Below, one piece after another: positions 61,690 to 64,000 of a stretch of DNA of 64,000 nucleotides. The DNA lies in NCBI GenBank assembly GCA_902729315.2, contig LR746273.1:5309001-5373000 (forward strand), read 5' to 3'. Origin of the DNA: Spirodela intermedia (Eukaryota > Streptophyta > Magnoliopsida > Alismatales > Araceae). The notes beneath the pieces are model-generated. The model had not been told where the DNA came from. It did no database searches and was given only the letters and a program-made list of their open reading frames with translations. Position numbers and translations under genes: made by a program. Position 1 is the stretch's first letter. Each line of letters begins with the position of its first letter.

Positions 61690-61890
61690 CTAGTATGAAC
61701 ATATTTGATACCATTGAGGACAATGTTGTCCTAAGTTGGGGGGTGATAATTTCAGAATGTTGCACATATTTGATACTAGTGATTTCAAAATATTGCATAT
61801 ATTTGATACCACTGATTTCAGAATGTTGCACATATTTGATACCATTGATTTCAGAATGCTGCATTCGTTTCAAAATGTTGCACACATGTT
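61690..61890 (+). repeat. Short tandem minisatellite, ~33-36-bp unit, about four copies
   Basis: The unit is approximately cacatatttgataccattga followed by tttcagaatgttg. It repeats at about 61735-61770, 61770-61805, 61805-61840 and 61840-61880, with a partial start near 61697. It lies at the 3' end of the Athila element. Confidence 0.8.
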
Positions 61891-62459
61891 TGCAAACCCA
61901 CAGATAATTTCGAAATACATATTTTTCACATATCTAAATAATAATAATAATATTAAAAAAAACTCTTTTTGATGATATGATGGTGCCAAATTGAGGTAGT
62001 AGAAATGATTTTGGACCTAACCATGTTAAGATAGTCAGCTGGATTAGTAGCAAGAAGAGAGATTGTTTGTATCAAAATGCTCTCGAGTTACACGGTAAGT
62101 TGCATGGAGTAGATCTTGTAGAATTATATTCAAGTCTTGACTTTCATGATCTTTTTACTATGACAGAATCTTGTCGAACACTTGGTTTGACTAAAGTCAT
62201 AGAAACTCAATCAATGAAATTGTGAGGAGAAGAGTATTAAACTTTGGCACATTCTTGATACATCATATTACACAACAAAGTGAAAGGCCCAATTGCAACA
62301 CAAATATGGAATTTTCTACTTGTCCCGTGGAGGCTTTCCACATGCACGTTTTGGACAAGCTCAATAAGTTGCCAATTTGCTATAGGGGTTTCCTGCTTGT
62401 TGATAAGTCAAATTTTAAGGGTTTTTGTGTTGCTATTTTAATTCAGACTTAACCAACAA
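61891..62459. other. AT-rich stretch after the Athila element
   Basis: One short open frame (62222-62452) has no recognisable similarity. Probably retroelement 3' untranslated or LTR sequence. Nothing else supported. Confidence 0.4.
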
Positions 62460-63520
62460 TAAATTTTCCACTTCGTTACTCTATATCAAACATAGGGCAA
62501 ATGAGGGGTTGATCCACAGGGAGGTAGGAGTTCAATTTCAGATTTTTTTTAGTCTTAAAAATGGTAGAAATAGATTTAGATGTTAGGAATTCACTCTTTG
62601 GAAGTATTTCAGGATTTTAGAAAGCTTAATAGAATTTTCTGGAATTAACCTGTGCAGAAAATACAGCTAATGATTAGAAATTTAATTTTTAGTATTTGTT
62701 TCTAATTTTAATCTATTTTTTATTTTTATTTTTATATATATATTTTTTAATGCAGAAGAACAACAATAAATAATACTAAAATAACTTACCTTGGCGGTTG
62801 ACGGTCGGGTCAGAGGATGGGCTGCGCGGGTCGCAGATCTCCCGTGACCGTTTCCGGACTTAACCGAAATTTAGGACTTTCGGTTACGTCCGGAAGGGTA
62901 GAGAGAGAGAGTGACGGGCTCGCAACGACCGGCAGCGAGTGCACGGCGGCTGGCGAAAGGCGGCGGCAGTGGTCGGCGGACGTGCGGCGGCTAGCGATGG
63001 GCACGCGGCGGTGCTCAGCGGACGCGCGGCTGCTGGCGATAGGCGGCAGCGGTGGTCGGCGAACGAGAGAGACGAGGAGCGATGGGTACGTAGCGACCGG
63101 CAGCGAGCGCACGCCGGCTGGCAAAAAGCGGCGGCAGACGGAGCGACGGGAGACGGCGGGAAGAGACGGAGGCTGCGGGAGAAGGCGGAGAGAGAAGGAA
63201 CGATGGGCGAAAACAGAGGAAAACGTGGAGCAGCTGGAGGGGGGGGAATGGAAGACAGAGCGATGGGAAACAGCAGAAAATGGGTGCTGATGTTCGTCCT
63301 TTGAGCCCTCAAGGTTCCTTCTTCTTGGATCCTTATATTCCGCTCGGATCAGGCGTTTTTCACTGCAAGAAGGAGAAGAGCAAGAGTGAACGCTTTAAAG
63401 CGACTTACATCTATCAGGGTGGATACCCCGGATCCTGGAGAATGCCTTGTCCTGCTGGCTAGCCACTGCTAGAGCACGTCCAGAATGGGGCGGGAAAGAG
63501 GGAGGAAGAGAGTATTTATA
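62460..63520 (-). repeat. Probable minus-oriented retroelement promoter/leader with GC-rich repeats
   Basis: Minus-strand order: TATAAATA at 63520-63513, a ~700-bp GC-rich pyrimidine-biased leader, a strong 5' splice site CGCCAAG|GTAAGTT (62790/62789), then TACCTCCCTGTGGATCAACC near 62525-62505. That last phrase resembles the conserved leader before the primer site in Athila/Tat-type elements. Inside the leader a ~33-bp unit (minus CCAGCCGgCGTGCgCTCGCT and its continuation) occurs at about 63090-63122 and 62924-62956. The translations are low-complexity Ala/Arg/Pro/Ser. No primer-binding site or LTR partner was found. It could instead be the first exon of a gene that lies partly outside. Confidence 0.4.
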
Positions 63521-64000
63521 GAAGGGCAAGCATGACTAAAATGCCCCTTCATAATTCCCTAATCTCTCTCCATAGCCCCCGAACCTTTTCTAATTTTCCT
63601 TTGAACCTCTAAATCTGAAATTAGTCGTTGTATAGTAAATCACGTAAATTTAAAATTTATAAAATTAGAAAATACTAGTTTTTAGATATTTAGAAGTATT
63701 TCTGAAAAAATATATCAATTATAATTCAACAAAACTGTCAAAAATAGTGGTAATTTCTAAGTTGATCACAAGAATGTAATATAATATTGGGTAATTATTT
63801 AGATTTTTCTTCAAAGAATATGATTTTCTATGAATTTTATATTAGGAAATAAAAATAAAATATATTTAAAATTTACAAAAAAAGGAAATAAAGGTGAGGA
63901 CGTCAGAATGACGTAAGAGCCTGACGAACATGAATCGGGTGAAAATAGAGTTATGCCTGACAATTCTTACGTAAGTAATTATAGACGATTTAATTGATCA
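63521..64000. other. AT-rich right-edge sequence
   Basis: No open frame or motif of note. Probably upstream part of the repeat unit to its left or plain intergenic DNA. Confidence 0.4.

Larger units (their letters stand above)
56550..61745 (+). mobile_element. Degenerate Ty3/gypsy retrotransposon, Athila/Tat lineage
   Basis: Plus-strand order is gag, protease, RT, RNase H, integrase, the usual gypsy arrangement. RT signatures RVCIDYRKLNTITKKDHFSL, CPFETFAFRLMPFGLCNAP and VFMDDF fit the Athila/Tat lineage better than chromoviruses, and there is no chromodomain. After pol come the phrases ggaggcaacccaag (61478-61491) and ggacaatgttgtcctaagttggggggtg (61719-61746, in part). These resemble the 3' untranslated part and polypurine tract of this lineage. 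Every domain has stops or frameshifts, and integrase has an internal deletion. LTRs are not identified. Confidence 0.88.

Noticed and set aside
62817-63290. Several overlapping GC-rich frames on both strands
   Set aside because: All are low-complexity Arg/Gly or Ser/Pro/Ala translations of the same repeats; none has a domain or consistent codon pattern. The region is reported as a promoter/leader-like repeat instead.
1-64000. CRISPR arrays, rRNA, tRNA genes and organellar inserts
   Set aside because: No regularly spaced repeat-spacer pattern and no rRNA or tRNA core motifs were seen. The only tRNA-like matches are the 12-base retroelement primer sites at 8983 and 18297.

Overview
The window looks like nuclear DNA of a flowering plant. 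It has spliced genes with consensus GT..AG introns, plant-specific families (GRF-interacting factor, DUF593 myosin-binding protein, plastid HPP membrane protein), long AT-rich intergenic DNA, many (CT/GA)n microsatellites and decayed LTR retrotransposons. Several genes have GC-rich first exons in an AT-rich background. I cannot name the species and I see no prokaryotic features.

Layout. Positions 1-1449 hold the decayed 3' part of a plus-strand Ty1/copia element. DNA topoisomerase 3-alpha lies on the minus strand from 22081 down to 3369 (nine exons resolved) and continues past the left edge. Its 14.25-kb intron 7 carries a 10.6-kb copia element (7989-18604, minus), which was itself split by a 5.5-kb chromodomain Ty3/gypsy element (8613-14147, plus). 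Both have LTRs, target-site duplications and tRNA-Met-type primer sites. Next come four more minus-strand genes: a GIF1/AN3-type coactivator (29744-25520), a small secreted cysteine-containing peptide (32194-31937), an HPP-family plastid membrane protein (39583-37184) and a DUF593 myosin-binding protein (45649-42588). Two loci lie on the plus strand: a single-domain Alba protein (48266-49486) and an unusual locus at 50190-53516. There the first three exons of XRCC4 (globular head only) are followed, in matching splice phase, by two exons of a Myb/SANT-like DNA-binding protein. The right end (56.3-61.75 kb) is a degenerate Athila-type gypsy element, then a GC-rich, promoter-like repeat segment at 62.5-63.5 kb.

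The genes are unrelated housekeeping, growth and signalling genes, not an operon-like system. The points most worth following are the truncated or chimeric XRCC4 locus, the nested insertion in TOP3A intron 7, the candidate HSL3-ligand-like peptide, a 0.78-kb foldback element at 46990-47765, and internal deletions in the flanking retroelements. Exon borders were derived by hand from reading frame, splice consensus and phase agreement.
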